Origin: DTKD01 sp964494345 | Lineage (GTDB): Bacteria; Armatimonadota; UBA5829 | Assembly: GCA_964494345.1 (NCBI GenBank) | Contig: CAZBSI010000009.1 | Coordinates: forward strand, 1-64,000 | Length of the DNA stretch: 64,000 bases | Direction: 5' to 3' | Shown here: piece after piece, positions 7,784 to 16,284 of the stretch | How positions within the stretch are numbered: the stretch's first letter is position 1 | Layout: every line of letters starts with the position of its first letter | The notes under the pieces: model-generated | The model's database searches: none | What the model was told of the DNA's origin: nothing | What the model saw: the letters and a program-made list of their open reading frames with translations, nothing else | Position numbers and translations under genes: made by a program

Positions 7784-9801
7784 GCTGCCTCCACCCTGTC
7801 ACTGCTCAACACCGCAAATCCAAGCATTGCCAGGCTTATGATAACAACCGCAGTCACCAGCAAGAATACATACTGCTGAGTAACCCCGGTCTGCAAATAT
7901 CTCACGCTGCGTCCGGCAAACCCGGTGATCCACGCCACCGCGTTCACCACGCCATCGATCACCGTTCTATCGAACCATCCCCACACAGCAGATGCCATCA
8001 AAGTAACGTAACCGACCCCGTTTACGATCAAATAGTCGATCACCCATCTGTCGAACCAATACGCCACAGCCGCCGCGACCATCAGACCTCGAATCAGCGT
8101 GGCCTGATAAATCTCGTCGATGTAATACTTGTTCTCAACCAGCCGCCACAGCCACCCAAACGGCTTCTCCAGCTTCTCTATTTTGAGAATCGGCACCAGC
8201 CAGATGATAGTCGCCAGGCCGATCCCGGCAAGAGCAGCGGTGGTGGCGATTATGAACACCGTCAAATTAAACCCCGGCACAAACCCGCCAAGTGAGTGCT
8301 CAAGCACGCCTTCGAAATGCGCCCCCAGCACCGGCATCATGTTGTGTTCAAAAAGATTATTAAACGGCGTCCCCACGAACCCGGCAACAATCGCCAGCGT
8401 CGCCAAAATACCAAGGGGGACCAGCATGACCTTCGGGGACTCGTGCGCGTGAACATCCTTATTGCGCGGCTCGCCGTGAAACGTCTTATAGACCAGCCGG
8501 AACATGTAAAAACTTGTCGCAAACGCGCCGATCACGCCGGCCCAGAACACTACCGGGTTTGTGTGCCAGGCCACGGTCAGAATCTCTTCCTTGCTCCATC
8601 CCCCCGCAGTCACGAACGGAATCCCACACAGCGACAGCGTCGAGATAAGAAAAGTCCAATAGGTCCACGGCATCTTCTTCCGCAGCCCGCCCATATGGCG
8701 AATGTCCTGCGTGCCCGTTCCGTGAATAACGCTGCCCGACCCCAAAAAGAGCTGCGCCTTAAAATACGCGTGGGTCATCAGGTGGAATATCGCCGCCGCA
8801 TACCCCAACGCCCCAAGCGCCATAATCATATATCCAAGCTGGCTTACTGTAGAATACGCCAGAACCCGCTTTATATCGTTTTGGGCTATGCCAATCGATG
8901 CCGCGAATAGGGCAGTAAACGCGCCCACGTATGCCACAACCTGCAACGCAATCCCGCTCGTATCCGATAAAAACACCGGATACATTCTGGCCACCAGATA
9001 TACCCCAGCCGCCACCATCGTAGCTGCGTGAATCAAGGCCGACACCGGGGTAGGGCCCTCCATCGCGTCCGGCAGCCACACGTGCAACGGGAACTGGGCG
9101 CTCTTCCCGATCGCCCCACAGAACAGCAGCAGCCCCGCCAGCCCTGCCAGGCTCAGCCCCAACGGCCCGATCACCTGCATCTTATCCAGGTTCGCAAATA
9201 TCCCGGAAGCCCCGAACAAATCAAACGACCCGGTGTGCAAAAACAGCAGTATCATTCCCGCCAGAAAGCCGACATCTCCGACCCTGGTCACCAGAAACGC
9301 CTTCTTCGCCGCTCGCATAGCCGACGGTTTCTCGAACCAGAACCCGATCAGCAAATACGACGTCAGTCCCACCAGCTCCCATGCCATAAACATCAGCAGG
9401 ATATTATTGGCGATCACCAGCGTCAGCATAGCCGCGGCAAACAGGGATAGATATGCAAAATAGCGCGGGTATCTCTTATCGCCGTGCATATATCCGATGG
9501 AGTAGATCATCACCATCGACGCGACCACAGTCACCACCATCAGCATCACACAGCTCAGCGCATCGACGCTGTATCCCATATTCACGTTCAGACCGGGCAT
9601 CCAGTTCGCCGATTTGCTGAACGGCTCCGTATGCGCCTGTGCAAACCACTGCCCCGCCAGCGCAATCGACATCCAAAGCGACGCCAGCATACCCGCAATC
9701 GCGACGTAGGCCCCTTCGCCGGGTAGCCTGCGCCCGAACGCGATTATCATCACGAACGCAATAACCGGTATTGTTGGTATCAGCCACGCAATTTCAGTCA
9801 T
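7756..9801 (-). CDS. nuoL: NADH-quinone oxidoreductase subunit L
   Basis: NuoL is the distal proton-pumping subunit, with the long lateral helix that runs along the membrane arm. The 681-residue protein has MGDKRYPRYFAYLSLF near the N-terminal third, then FPLHVWLPDAMEGPTPVSAL and the VLAYSTVSQLGYM motif. The extended C-terminus contains several hydrophobic helices. The gene begins 9 bp after nuoK ends and overlaps nuoM. Confidence 0.95.
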   Translation of the reverse strand: MTEIAWLIPTIPVIAFVMIIAFGRRLPGEGAYVAIAGMLASLWMSIALAGQWFAQAHTEPFSKSANWMPGLNVNMGYSVDALSCVMLMVVTVVASMVMIYSIGYMHGDKRYPRYFAYLSLFAAAMLTLVIANNILLMFMAWELVGLTSYLLIGFWFEKPSAMRAAKKAFLVTRVGDVGFLAGMILLFLHTGSFDLFGASGIFANLDKMQVIGPLGLSLAGLAGLLLFCGAIGKSAQFPLHVWLPDAMEGPTPVSALIHAATMVAAGVYLVARMYPVFLSDTSGIALQVVAYVGAFTALFAASIGIAQNDIKRVLAYSTVSQLGYMIMALGALGYAAAIFHLMTHAYFKAQLFLGSGSVIHGTGTQDIRHMGGLRKKMPWTYWTFLISTLSLCGIPFVTAGGWSKEEILTVAWHTNPVVFWAGVIGAFATSFYMFRLVYKTFHGEPRNKDVHAHESPKVMLVPLGILATLAIVAGFVGTPFNNLFEHNMMPVLGAHFEGVLEHSLGGFVPGFNLTVFIIATTAALAGIGLATIIWLVPILKIEKLEKPFGWLWRLVENKYYIDEIYQATLIRGLMVAAAVAYWFDRWVIDYLIVNGVGYVTLMASAVWGWFDRTVIDGVVNAVAWITGFAGRSVRYLQTGVTQQYVFLLVTAVVIISLAMLGFAVLSSDRVEAAWIHLSFRY

Positions 9802-9810
9802 AAATCAACG

Positions 9811-10134
9811 TCACAGCTTCATCGCGGTGATCTTATCCGCGTCTATATGCTGCTCCAGGCGATATATATTGATCACTATCGCAAGCCCGACAGCGGCCTC
9901 GGCAGCAGCTAGTGTAATAACAAAAATCGTGAATATCTGCCCCGCTATTACGGGTGATTTCAGATACGAGCCAAACGCGACCAGGTTAATGTTGGCGGCG
10001 TTCAGCATAAGTTCTATTGACAAAAGCATTCCGACCGCGCTTCGGCGGATCATCATCCCCATAAGCCCGATACAAAACAGCATCGCGCTCACGGTCAAAA
10101 ACCACCATATCGGAATCCCATAAGCGCTATGCAC
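9811..10134 (-). CDS. nuoK: NADH-quinone oxidoreductase subunit K
   Basis: This is a three-helix membrane subunit of 107 residues. The family signature GMLLSIELMLNAANINLVAF is intact, including the two membrane glutamates that belong to the proton pathway. The start overlaps the nuoJ stop by 8 bp, and nuoL follows after 9 bp. Confidence 0.94.
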   Translation of the reverse strand: MHSAYGIPIWWFLTVSAMLFCIGLMGMMIRRSAVGMLLSIELMLNAANINLVAFGSYLKSPVIAGQIFTIFVITLAAAEAAVGLAIVINIYRLEQHIDADKITAMKL

Positions 10135-10672
10135 CTGGTTTATCCTCCTTGGCGATCACCACCGCCCCAACCAGCACCGCAAGCAGCAGCACCGAGGCCA
10201 GCTCAAACGGAAACACATAAGGCTGCAAAAGCGCCCTGGAAACAGCCTCCACACCGACATCTTTATTGGCTGGCCCATTGGCGATTATGTTATTGGGATT
10301 GTTAATCCAAACCGAGTTGACCACTGTGATAAATAAGAATGCGAACAACAGCCCTGCGGCGCCGGCTGCGAGGATCGGGTTATAGATAGCCTGCGAGAAC
10401 CCCACGTTCATCACCCGGTTCGATAGAAATATCGCAAGGATAATCATCGTAGTAATCGCGCCGACATAAATCATAATCTGCACAGCCGCCAGAAACGGTG
10501 CGTTCATAAGCACGAACAACCCTGCCACCCCGACCAAAGTCAGCCCCAACAGCAGCGCCGCTCGTAAAATATTAGGCGCCAAAACAACGCCCAACGCGGC
10601 GATCACAGTAATCCCCGAAATCGCCACAAAGGCAAGCTGATATCCAGTTATATCGAACCCTAGCACATGCAT
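10127..10672 (-). CDS. nuoJ: NADH-quinone oxidoreductase subunit J
   Basis: NuoJ is a five-helix membrane subunit; the TM3 pi-bulge region appears as AVQIMIYVGAITTMIILAIF. The open frame extends upstream to 10798, but that extension is translated repeat (family B hairpins). I therefore choose the ATG at 10672, giving 181 residues beginning MHVLGFD, which fits the family. There is no obvious Shine-Dalgarno sequence. A 464-bp repeat block separates it from nuoI. Confidence 0.9.
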   Translation of the reverse strand: MHVLGFDITGYQLAFVAISGITVIAALGVVLAPNILRAALLLGLTLVGVAGLFVLMNAPFLAAVQIMIYVGAITTMIILAIFLSNRVMNVGFSQAIYNPILAAGAAGLLFAFLFITVVNSVWINNPNNIIANGPANKDVGVEAVSRALLQPYVFPFELASVLLLAVLVGAVVIAKEDKPGA

Positions 10673-10726
10673 GATTAATTTAACGCGAAAAAGCGAAAAA
10701 TGCGAAATCCAAGCTCCAAACCGTAG

Positions 10727-10748
10727 TGGCCGATCTCCGTCTCGGCCA
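10727..10748 (+). repeat. Family B hairpin, GGCC variant
   Basis: TGGCCGA pairs with TCGGCCA across an 8-base loop TCTCCGTC, preceded by CCGTAG. The same sequence recurs at 10971-10992. Confidence 0.75.
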
Positions 10749-10762
10749 GCCCCTTCTACGAT

Positions 10763-10788
10763 AGGTGGCGATCTCCGAATCGCAACCT
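10763..10788 (+). repeat. Family B hairpin, one mismatch
   Basis: AGGTGGCGAT, loop CTCCGA, ATCGCAACCT: a 10-bp stem with a single mismatch, followed by the recurrent CATAACC flank. Confidence 0.75.
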
Positions 10789-10823
10789 CATAACCCATCT
10801 ACGAGCACCCCAAGCCCGATTTT

Positions 10824-10907
10824 GTCATTCCGAGGCAAATGCCGAGGAATCTGCTTTTTCCCTTCCTGTTTCTTTAAAAGCAGATTTCTCGCTGCGCTCG
10901 AAATGAC
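10824..10907. repeat. Inverted pair of family A elements
   Basis: A variant copy (GTCATTCCGAGG...GAGGAATCTGC) faces a canonical reversed copy (GCAGATTTCTCGC...CGAAATGAC). Together they form a long imperfect inverted repeat with a short centre, like a dimeric REP unit. Confidence 0.7.
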
Positions 10908-10970
10908 ATGGTTTGTATGGCCGGAACAGAGACCAACAGCCTGTTCCAATATCCAACACCCAAACCGTAG

Positions 10971-10992
10971 TGGCCGATCTCCGTCTCGGCCA
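10971..10992 (+). repeat. Family B hairpin, GGCC variant (second copy)
   Basis: It is identical in stem and loop to the copy at 10727-10748, including the CCGTAG left flank and the GCCCC right flank. Confidence 0.75.
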
Positions 10993-11088
10993 GCCCCTTT
11001 GTGAGACGCTACGGGCAGGGACAGAGACACAGCACCTACACTATCCAGCCTTCGATAGGTGACGTTCTCCGTATCGCCCTGGTATGAT

Positions 11089-11114
11089 AGGTGGCGATCT
11101 CCGAATCGCCACCT
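11089..11114 (+). repeat. Family B hairpin, perfect copy
   Basis: AGGTGGCGAT, loop CTCCGA, ATCGCCACCT: a perfect 10-bp stem followed by CATAACC. It serves as the reference form of the family. Confidence 0.85.
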
Positions 11115-11136
11115 CATAACCTATCAAAACCTACCG

Positions 11137-11610
11137 TTACGGCTGATCCGTCTCCACTTCCTTCACCCCGCCCATTTCCTCCAGCTTAGCCTCGTCATAT
11201 ACCATTTCCCCTCGGCTATAGCATGCCAGTTCGAAGTCTCGTCCCGGTTGCAGGCATTTGGTCGGGCAGACTTCCATGCACAGCCCACACCACATACACC
11301 GCGACACATCTATCTCGAACTTCGCGGGCTTGCGGTCTTTGGGGTCGGATTTATCCATCACGACCGTAATCACGTGCTCCGGGCAGATTCTCGCGCATGC
11401 CCCGCATGCTATGCAGCCATTTCGACCAGTTTCCGGGTTCACGGGCAGGGTGGGCGAGCCTCTATAGTTATCCGGCAACTCCGGAAGCTGCTCAGGATAC
11501 AGCTCAGTAACCGACGGCCGCAGCACGCTCCAGTGGGTCATCGTCACCCACAACCCCTTGGCCACGCTTACAAAAGAGTTTACTATGTCCTTGAGCAGCC
11601 TACGTTTCAC
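11137..11610 (-). CDS. nuoI: NADH-quinone oxidoreductase subunit I (2x[4Fe-4S])
   Basis: NuoI carries clusters N6a and N6b between the peripheral arm and quinone. Two ferredoxin motifs are intact: CIACGACARICP and CMWCGLCMEVCP. The open frame reaches 11766, but that overlaps nuoH out of frame. I choose the GTG at 11610, whose GTGA overlaps the nuoH TGA stop by 4 bp, giving 157 residues beginning with KRRLLKDIV, as expected for the family. The overlap implies coupling to nuoH. Confidence 0.92.
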   Translation of the reverse strand: MKRRLLKDIVNSFVSVAKGLWVTMTHWSVLRPSVTELYPEQLPELPDNYRGSPTLPVNPETGRNGCIACGACARICPEHVITVVMDKSDPKDRKPAKFEIDVSRCMWCGLCMEVCPTKCLQPGRDFELACYSRGEMVYDEAKLEEMGGVKEVETDQP

Positions 11611-12665
11611 TTCGCCATCCAAAACGCGACATAAGCGCCGGTCAACAGCAGGTTCGCCAATCCGGCAGGGATAAGCGTCTTCCAGCTCAGGTTCATGAGC
11701 TGATCCATCCGCACACGCGGCAACGTGGAGCGTATCCACATAATCCCAAGCACCACCACCCAGCACTTAAACAAAAACCAAAACAGAGAAATCAGGCTAA
11801 ACAGCGGGATAACGCCGAAGAGTTTTGCCGTCACCTGCCCGCCCAATATATGCAGCGGCGGTTGATATCCACCCAAAAACAGGGTTACTATGATCGCGGA
11901 AAGGGTGAAGCTGGCTGCAAACTCCGCCAAAAAGAACAGCGCGAATTTCATCCCGGAATACTCCGTGTTAAACCCCGCCACCAACTCGCTTTCCGCTTCC
12001 ATAATATCGAACGGTGCCACGTTTATCTCAGCCAACCCCGCCACCAGCATTATCAAAAACGCCAGCGGCAGCATCGGCATCCCCTGGAAAATGTTCCAAT
12101 GCCAGAACCCGCCTGCCTGCGCCTCCACAATCCTGTTCAAATCCAGCGTCCCCGTGATCAGCACAGGCGCCGCCAGCGCCAGAATAATCGGCACTTCATA
12201 AGCGATAAGCTGGCTCGCACCTCTAAACGCCCCCAAAAGCGACCATTTATTGTTCGACGCCCAGCCCGCCACAATAATCCCGATCACCCCAATGCTGGAA
12301 ATCGCGCTTATATATATCGCGCCGATGTTGAGGCTGCGCGCAGTCATCCCATCCCCGAACGGGATCACCACATACACCATATAAGCAGGGATAAAAACTA
12401 TCGCCGGGGCCAGGGTAAAGAGCAGTCTGTCCGCGCCTCGAGGGATGATGTCTTCCTTTTGAAACAGCTTCAGCGCGTCCGCCACTGTCTGCGCCACGCC
12501 CCACGGCCCGGTGCGGTTGGGGCCTAATCTCGATTGAATACGGGCGATAACCCAGCGCAGTTTAAGAACCAGATACAGCACAGCCACCATCACAAACAGC
12601 AAAACTGCCACTGCAATGGCGACTATTATTCCCAGTTCTATGGCTAGCCCAAGAAGTTGATCCAT
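11607..12665 (-). CDS. nuoH: NADH-quinone oxidoreductase subunit H
   Basis: NuoH is the membrane subunit that forms the quinone chamber with NuoB/D. The 352-residue protein contains the hallmark loop EAESELVAGFNTEYSGM and the N-terminal RWVIARIQSRLGPNRTGPWG segment, shortened here to its core RLGPNRTGPWG. It is the first gene of the local operon. nuoA-G are not in the window, so the complex is encoded in at least two places or the rest lies far upstream. No Shine-Dalgarno sequence is seen. Confidence 0.94.
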   Translation of the reverse strand: MDQLLGLAIELGIIVAIAVAVLLFVMVAVLYLVLKLRWVIARIQSRLGPNRTGPWGVAQTVADALKLFQKEDIIPRGADRLLFTLAPAIVFIPAYMVYVVIPFGDGMTARSLNIGAIYISAISSIGVIGIIVAGWASNNKWSLLGAFRGASQLIAYEVPIILALAAPVLITGTLDLNRIVEAQAGGFWHWNIFQGMPMLPLAFLIMLVAGLAEINVAPFDIMEAESELVAGFNTEYSGMKFALFFLAEFAASFTLSAIIVTLFLGGYQPPLHILGGQVTAKLFGVIPLFSLISLFWFLFKCWVVVLGIMWIRSTLPRVRMDQLMNLSWKTLIPAGLANLLLTGAYVAFWMAK

Positions 12666-12706
12666 TTTGAAAACGGCGACCGGCTACAGCAGTCAATTCC
12701 GGCACA

Positions 12707-12735
12707 ATTATACTCCTGCCCCCACACCTCGTCAA
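12707..12735 (-). promoter_or_regulatory. Sigma70-like promoter of nuoHIJKLMN
   Basis: On the minus strand, TTGACG (12735-12730) and TATAAT (12712-12707) are separated by 17 bp, ending about 40 bp before nuoH and just downstream of a terminator. This marks an independent operon start. Confidence 0.75.
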
Positions 12736-12768
12736 GGACAAGAACACAAACATGGTGCCACAAATCAC

Positions 12769-12795
12769 AAAGCCCCGGCGGGGCGCCGGGGCTTT
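12769..12795. terminator. Strong terminator hairpin between secretome operon and nuo
   Basis: AAAGCCCCGGCG and CGCCGGGGCTTT form a near-perfect GC-rich stem with flanking A and T runs, usable in both directions. On the minus strand it follows the TPR gene stop at 12817 and precedes the nuo promoter. Confidence 0.85.
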
Positions 12796-12816
12796 CGTCA
12801 GAGTTCCTGCAAGTTC

Positions 12817-13725
12817 TCAATTCTCGGTCAATTCCGCGAGCCTCGTCGTCACACGGGCTAACAACCCGCCGTCCTTTTCCGAATCAGCAACTTTTATGAT
12901 TTCCCTGCACTGCTCCATTGCCAACCCACGCCAGGGCTCCTGATATTTGACATTGCCCGATTTACCTTGCTCCCGTGCAATCGACATGTATGTGCTCATC
13001 AGGTATGTTTTAGGCAACAGCCAATTCGGAGAGGCTTTACAGGCTTTTTGCAACCATTCGATGTACATCTCATCGCTCTTGCAGTAGCATTCGTCGTGGA
13101 ATTTCTGCAGTTTTTCTGCTGATATTGTCGGGCTATAAAATACGCCATCCATGTTAAAGGATCGAGCGATCCAGAACATAGCTTCAGCGTCATCGGGAGC
13201 TATGGAGAGATATGCTTTTAGCTGTTTAATGGCCTTTACAGCATTCCCTCTCTCATAGAAGAAATGGCCTAACGCTATTTGAGCCTCTCTCAAGTGGGGG
13301 TCAAGTTTTATGGCCTGTAGCAGCTCATTTTTAACGTATGTGGAGATATTCCCCATAGGAACAGGCTTTAACTCCACGCCACAGCAGTCAGCAGTATAAC
13401 AGGCATACCCTAAGCTGAAGTGAGATAGTGCAGAATTCGGTTGATTGGTCACTTCTTTCTGATATGTGGTGATCAAGTTGGCCAATTTCCCGTTCTCACA
13501 GGCGCTGCGTATGTCCAGGATACGTTCCTGCCCCAGCGACGGGGCTGCGGCGTCGTCGACCTCAAGCGACTGCGTTCCCGGCCAGAACGCCTGACCATCT
13601 CGCCCTTCTTGCATCGCCAAAAAGCCATCTGTCTGCGACGAAGGTCCGCTTGCTTTCAAACACAAAACAGAAAAGAGCGTCGCGCAAATGACAGCAGCGG
13701 AAATAATCAGTATAGTCCTTCTCAT
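12817..13725 (-). CDS. Secreted TPR-like protein
   Basis: This is a 302-residue exported protein. Residues 1-24 form a signal peptide (MRRTILIISAAVICATLF...). Residues 90-200 contain two to three tetratricopeptide-like helix pairs, for example ALSHFSLGYACY and LREAQIALGHFFYERGNA followed by AEAMFWIARSFN. Such repeats usually mediate protein-protein contact. GGAGGG stands 7 bases before the ATG. It is the last gene of the four-gene minus-strand operon starting at 16157, with the terminator directly behind it. I cannot name a function. Confidence 0.75.
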   Translation of the reverse strand: MRRTILIISAAVICATLFSVLCLKASGPSSQTDGFLAMQEGRDGQAFWPGTQSLEVDDAAAPSLGQERILDIRSACENGKLANLITTYQKEVTNQPNSALSHFSLGYACYTADCCGVELKPVPMGNISTYVKNELLQAIKLDPHLREAQIALGHFFYERGNAVKAIKQLKAYLSIAPDDAEAMFWIARSFNMDGVFYSPTISAEKLQKFHDECYCKSDEMYIEWLQKACKASPNWLLPKTYLMSTYMSIAREQGKSGNVKYQEPWRGLAMEQCREIIKVADSEKDGGLLARVTTRLAELTEN

Positions 13726-13786
13726 TGCATACCCTCCAAAGCGCAGTTGTTCCCAAGAGGAGCAGCGTCTTTAGCACCGCTCCCTG

Positions 13787-14008
13787 TTATATCGCCCTGA
13801 TAATCTGTGATTGACTCGTATAGGCAAGTCGTGTCACGGATATCGGGTAGATCACGGATACTCTTCGGCCAAGCGATCGTGCTACAGTTTCGTAGACGTC
13901 AGATGGCTGAGTTTTCGGCCAGAGACCACTTTTATAGAGTGCTGGCGACTGTTCATTTTCGTAAATACTCAGCAGGGCTGTTACTGCTGTACTTATGGTG
14001 CTTCTCAC
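13787..14008 (-). CDS. Small hypothetical protein, 73 aa
   Basis: A GTG start at 14008 has GGAG eight bases upstream and begins 17 bp after the preceding gene's stop, so translation within the operon is plausible. The 73-residue product has no signal peptide and no motif I recognise; its C-terminal half (SLGRRVSVIYPISVTRLAY) could form strands. The region could instead be an untranslated spacer. The next gene starts 61 bp after its stop. Confidence 0.45.
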   Translation of the reverse strand: MRSTISTAVTALLSIYENEQSPALYKSGLWPKTQPSDVYETVARSLGRRVSVIYPISVTRLAYTSQSQIIRAI

Positions 14009-14025
14009 AGTTCATTCTCCAAAAT

Positions 14026-14847
14026 TTAGGGAGGACACGACAGATTCACAAATTTCCAACGAACTACACTGTTCACGTACTCCCGAGCCGTAAACGGACA
14101 TGTCTCTTTGGTTCCATCACACTCCCACAGAGTGTAAGTGCCGCTGGTGACCTTCCAAATCGGCAACCACACTGCTCCGCCATATTGTTCGTATTCCAGA
14201 TCGCCGTCAATAGTCATTCCCACCGTTATGTCGCTACCCCACGTTCGAGTATAGTCAACACCTAACTGCGCGGCTACAGCTTTTATTGGAAAGGCCGCGC
14301 TGCAGCCGCCCGTTAAGGAGTTCCTCACTGTGGAAGTCTCATTCACGGCTAGAGTAACGTGCATGCCTTCCTTATTGCAGCAATGTATCTTAGGAGTTTT
14401 GGCCAGCACTTCGTCGCCTATCTCTTCGTCAACAATAGAGGTCACCTTGATTTCTGGCTCTTCACCGTGTATAGTGATCCAACAATTGCCAGTTGTTGAA
14501 AATCCATCTTCGTTGTCAGTTACTCTTACCCAAATGTGGTCCTTTTGACCCACGCAGGAAGCCTGCGCTGTCGCTGAGTAACAACGCGTGTATGCATTGT
14601 TATCAAATATAGTTGTGTGCCAGTGGTAGGAAAGATTCTCGCTCCACGGGCCTAACAATTCAGCACAAAACGTGACTTCACAACCCGCAACCGTATGGCA
14701 GTGGGTGGCTGTTTTTTCTGTGTATGCTATATTTGGTATCACTTTGACCGTGCGCGGACCCAGCGGTCCTGCGTGGACGTGTGTGAAAAGAGTAGAAGCT
14801 AAAAGAAGCAGCACAAAAACACGAAACACGCGCAGTCGTGTCATCAT
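14026..14847 (-). CDS. Secreted cysteine-rich protein with PKD/Ig-like domain
   Basis: This is a 273-residue exported protein with a signal peptide at residues 1-27 (ending THVHAG). The mature part has twelve cysteines, an even number compatible with disulfides. Residues 40-130 look like a PKD/Ig sandwich: CEVTFCAELLGPW, then LSYHWHTTIF and a closing DHIWVRVTDNEDGFS strand. The C-terminal half (150-270) is beta-rich and unrecognised, with repeated single cysteines. Its start overlaps the upstream gene's stop (ATGA). The function is unknown; extracellular binding or surface assembly is a guess. Confidence 0.7.
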   Translation of the reverse strand: MMTRLRVFRVFVLLLLASTLFTHVHAGPLGPRTVKVIPNIAYTEKTATHCHTVAGCEVTFCAELLGPWSENLSYHWHTTIFDNNAYTRCYSATAQASCVGQKDHIWVRVTDNEDGFSTTGNCWITIHGEEPEIKVTSIVDEEIGDEVLAKTPKIHCCNKEGMHVTLAVNETSTVRNSLTGGCSAAFPIKAVAAQLGVDYTRTWGSDITVGMTIDGDLEYEQYGGAVWLPIWKVTSGTYTLWECDGTKETCPFTAREYVNSVVRWKFVNLSCPP

Positions 14848-16157
14848 TTTGTACCCTCCTTTGAAGCACGTGCCAATCTAGCTTTGGCATCTTTGATAGT
14901 CCAATGATTGGCGGCAGTGGTTTCAAGTTGATCAACCAATTCCTGGTACACAGCCAACTCTGCTTGCTTCTGCCCCAGGCTGTTTAGCATTTGTCCTTTC
15001 CAATAGATGGCCATGTGAACCAGATGACGCCACTCGGGTGACAAACTCCAGGCTGCTGCGTAACCGGTAGAGGTCTTTATGTTGCCCATTTCAATCCACG
15101 CCGCCTGTTTTTCCTTCAAATTCTTACCGGGTATATCTGCAAGTATCTCCGAAAAGCATTTCTCGGCGGCTTTCCAGTTGCACCGGAAAAAATAGCTATA
15201 TCCGATTCCGTAGCGGGCCAGCATTTTCAAATACGCAGAGTCGGCGTGCATCAAAGCTTGTTGATAGGCGTTTTCTGCATCCAGCGCGTACTGTGCATGC
15301 CGAAGCTTTTCAGAGAGAGCTTTATCGTTCATGTCCTCGTTCGGCACTTGGCCGTCGAGAATTATGTAGCATTCTCCTAATGCCAGATAAGCCCTAGCCG
15401 ACATTTCACGGTTTTTCAAGGCAGGGATTGTGTTTTTTATGGCTGAGGCGGCCTCTTCTAGGTCTGTGCGCTTGGCTGAGCCCATATACTTCATTATTCG
15501 AGCGTAACCTTGCTCCACGGATGCAATTTCTCTGAGCAGCCCAGGCGCTTCAGGGTTGTTGGCGGCCCTTCCTAAAGCATCAATCGCTACATCTATGTCT
15601 TTTCGCCCCCTCTCCAGCAGTAAGCCGCGTCTGTAGTCTGCCTCAGCGGCTTGTGCAGTATCGGGATACAATTCGCTCACATTGGCAAATGCAGCGGCTG
15701 CCATTGAAGGTTGGGCCTTCAATTGGAGATAGGCCGTTCTTAGAAGACAGACTCGTGCCTGCTCGGTTTGTGGGTGTTCCCTTGCGACTCTTTGGAACGC
15801 TTCCAATTGTTCAGCAATTGGAGCTTTGGTTTTCGTCAGCAAATAAGCCACACGCATTTTCGCTGTAGCTACTAACCCTTGGTTTTGGGAAGTGTTGATG
15901 ATTTCTTTCCATACAGCCATTGATCCCGTTGCGTCGCCGGTCGTAGACAGTGCGTTGGCAAGAGCAGATCTAGCTGCATCTAGTGTTTTGGCTTCCTGGG
16001 AAGTGGCGATTACTTTCTGCCAAGCTGCGATAGCTCCAGACTTATCGCCGCTTTTCCATTTTATTGACGCTTCATCAGAGATCGCGACGCCAGAGTACAT
16101 CAACGGCATCGTCAATAGAAGAATACTCGTAAGCAAAAGTCGCTGCGCTACATTCAC
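14844..16157 (-). CDS. Exported TPR-repeat protein, first gene of the operon
   Basis: This is a 437-residue protein with a signal peptide (residues 1-26, cleaved near GVAISDEA) followed by repeated antiparallel helix pairs of TPR type: SGAIAAWQKVI, GSMAVWKEIINTSQ, AAAFANVSELYPDTAQAAEADYR shortened to its core, and RCNWKAAEKCFSEIL. The start is a GTG at 16157 with GGAGG eight bases upstream. It overlaps the cysteine-rich gene by 4 bp. A consensus promoter and an extra SD-like element lie upstream. It probably acts as a periplasmic or extracellular scaffold. Confidence 0.75.
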   Translation of the reverse strand: MNVAQRLLLTSILLLTMPLMYSGVAISDEASIKWKSGDKSGAIAAWQKVIATSQEAKTLDAARSALANALSTTGDATGSMAVWKEIINTSQNQGLVATAKMRVAYLLTKTKAPIAEQLEAFQRVAREHPQTEQARVCLLRTAYLQLKAQPSMAAAAFANVSELYPDTAQAAEADYRRGLLLERGRKDIDVAIDALGRAANNPEAPGLLREIASVEQGYARIMKYMGSAKRTDLEEAASAIKNTIPALKNREMSARAYLALGECYIILDGQVPNEDMNDKALSEKLRHAQYALDAENAYQQALMHADSAYLKMLARYGIGYSYFFRCNWKAAEKCFSEILADIPGKNLKEKQAAWIEMGNIKTSTGYAAAWSLSPEWRHLVHMAIYWKGQMLNSLGQKQAELAVYQELVDQLETTAANHWTIKDAKARLARASKEGTK

Positions 16158-16241
16158 TACCTTTTCCTCCTATTTGGATGGATTGCCTGTACGTTCATCC
16201 GCCGTGTTTCGAAATGCGAATTTAAGAGTGTTTGGAAAAAT

Positions 16242-16254
16242 TGCACCTCCTTTC
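16242..16254 (-). promoter_or_regulatory. STAB-SD-like element in the 5' leader
   Basis: GAAAGGAGGTGCA on the minus strand lies about 85 bases before the GTG start and has no start codon at SD distance. The identical 13-mer occurs in the SLH porin leader (38726-38738). It is complementary to the 16S rRNA tail. Confidence 0.5.
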
Positions 16255-16284
16255 AATATTATGGCGTATATCGTGCTAGTCTGT

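Larger units (their letters stand above)
10673..11136. repeat. 464-bp repeat block inside the nuo operon
   Basis: The gap between nuoI and nuoJ contains no gene. From left to right it holds a reversed TTTTCGCG-like tract (10682-10706), family B hairpins, an inverted pair of family A elements, a second copy of the TGGCCGA hairpin, a decayed hairpin near 11053-11080 and a perfect family B hairpin. It would be transcribed within the operon. Confidence 0.8.
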
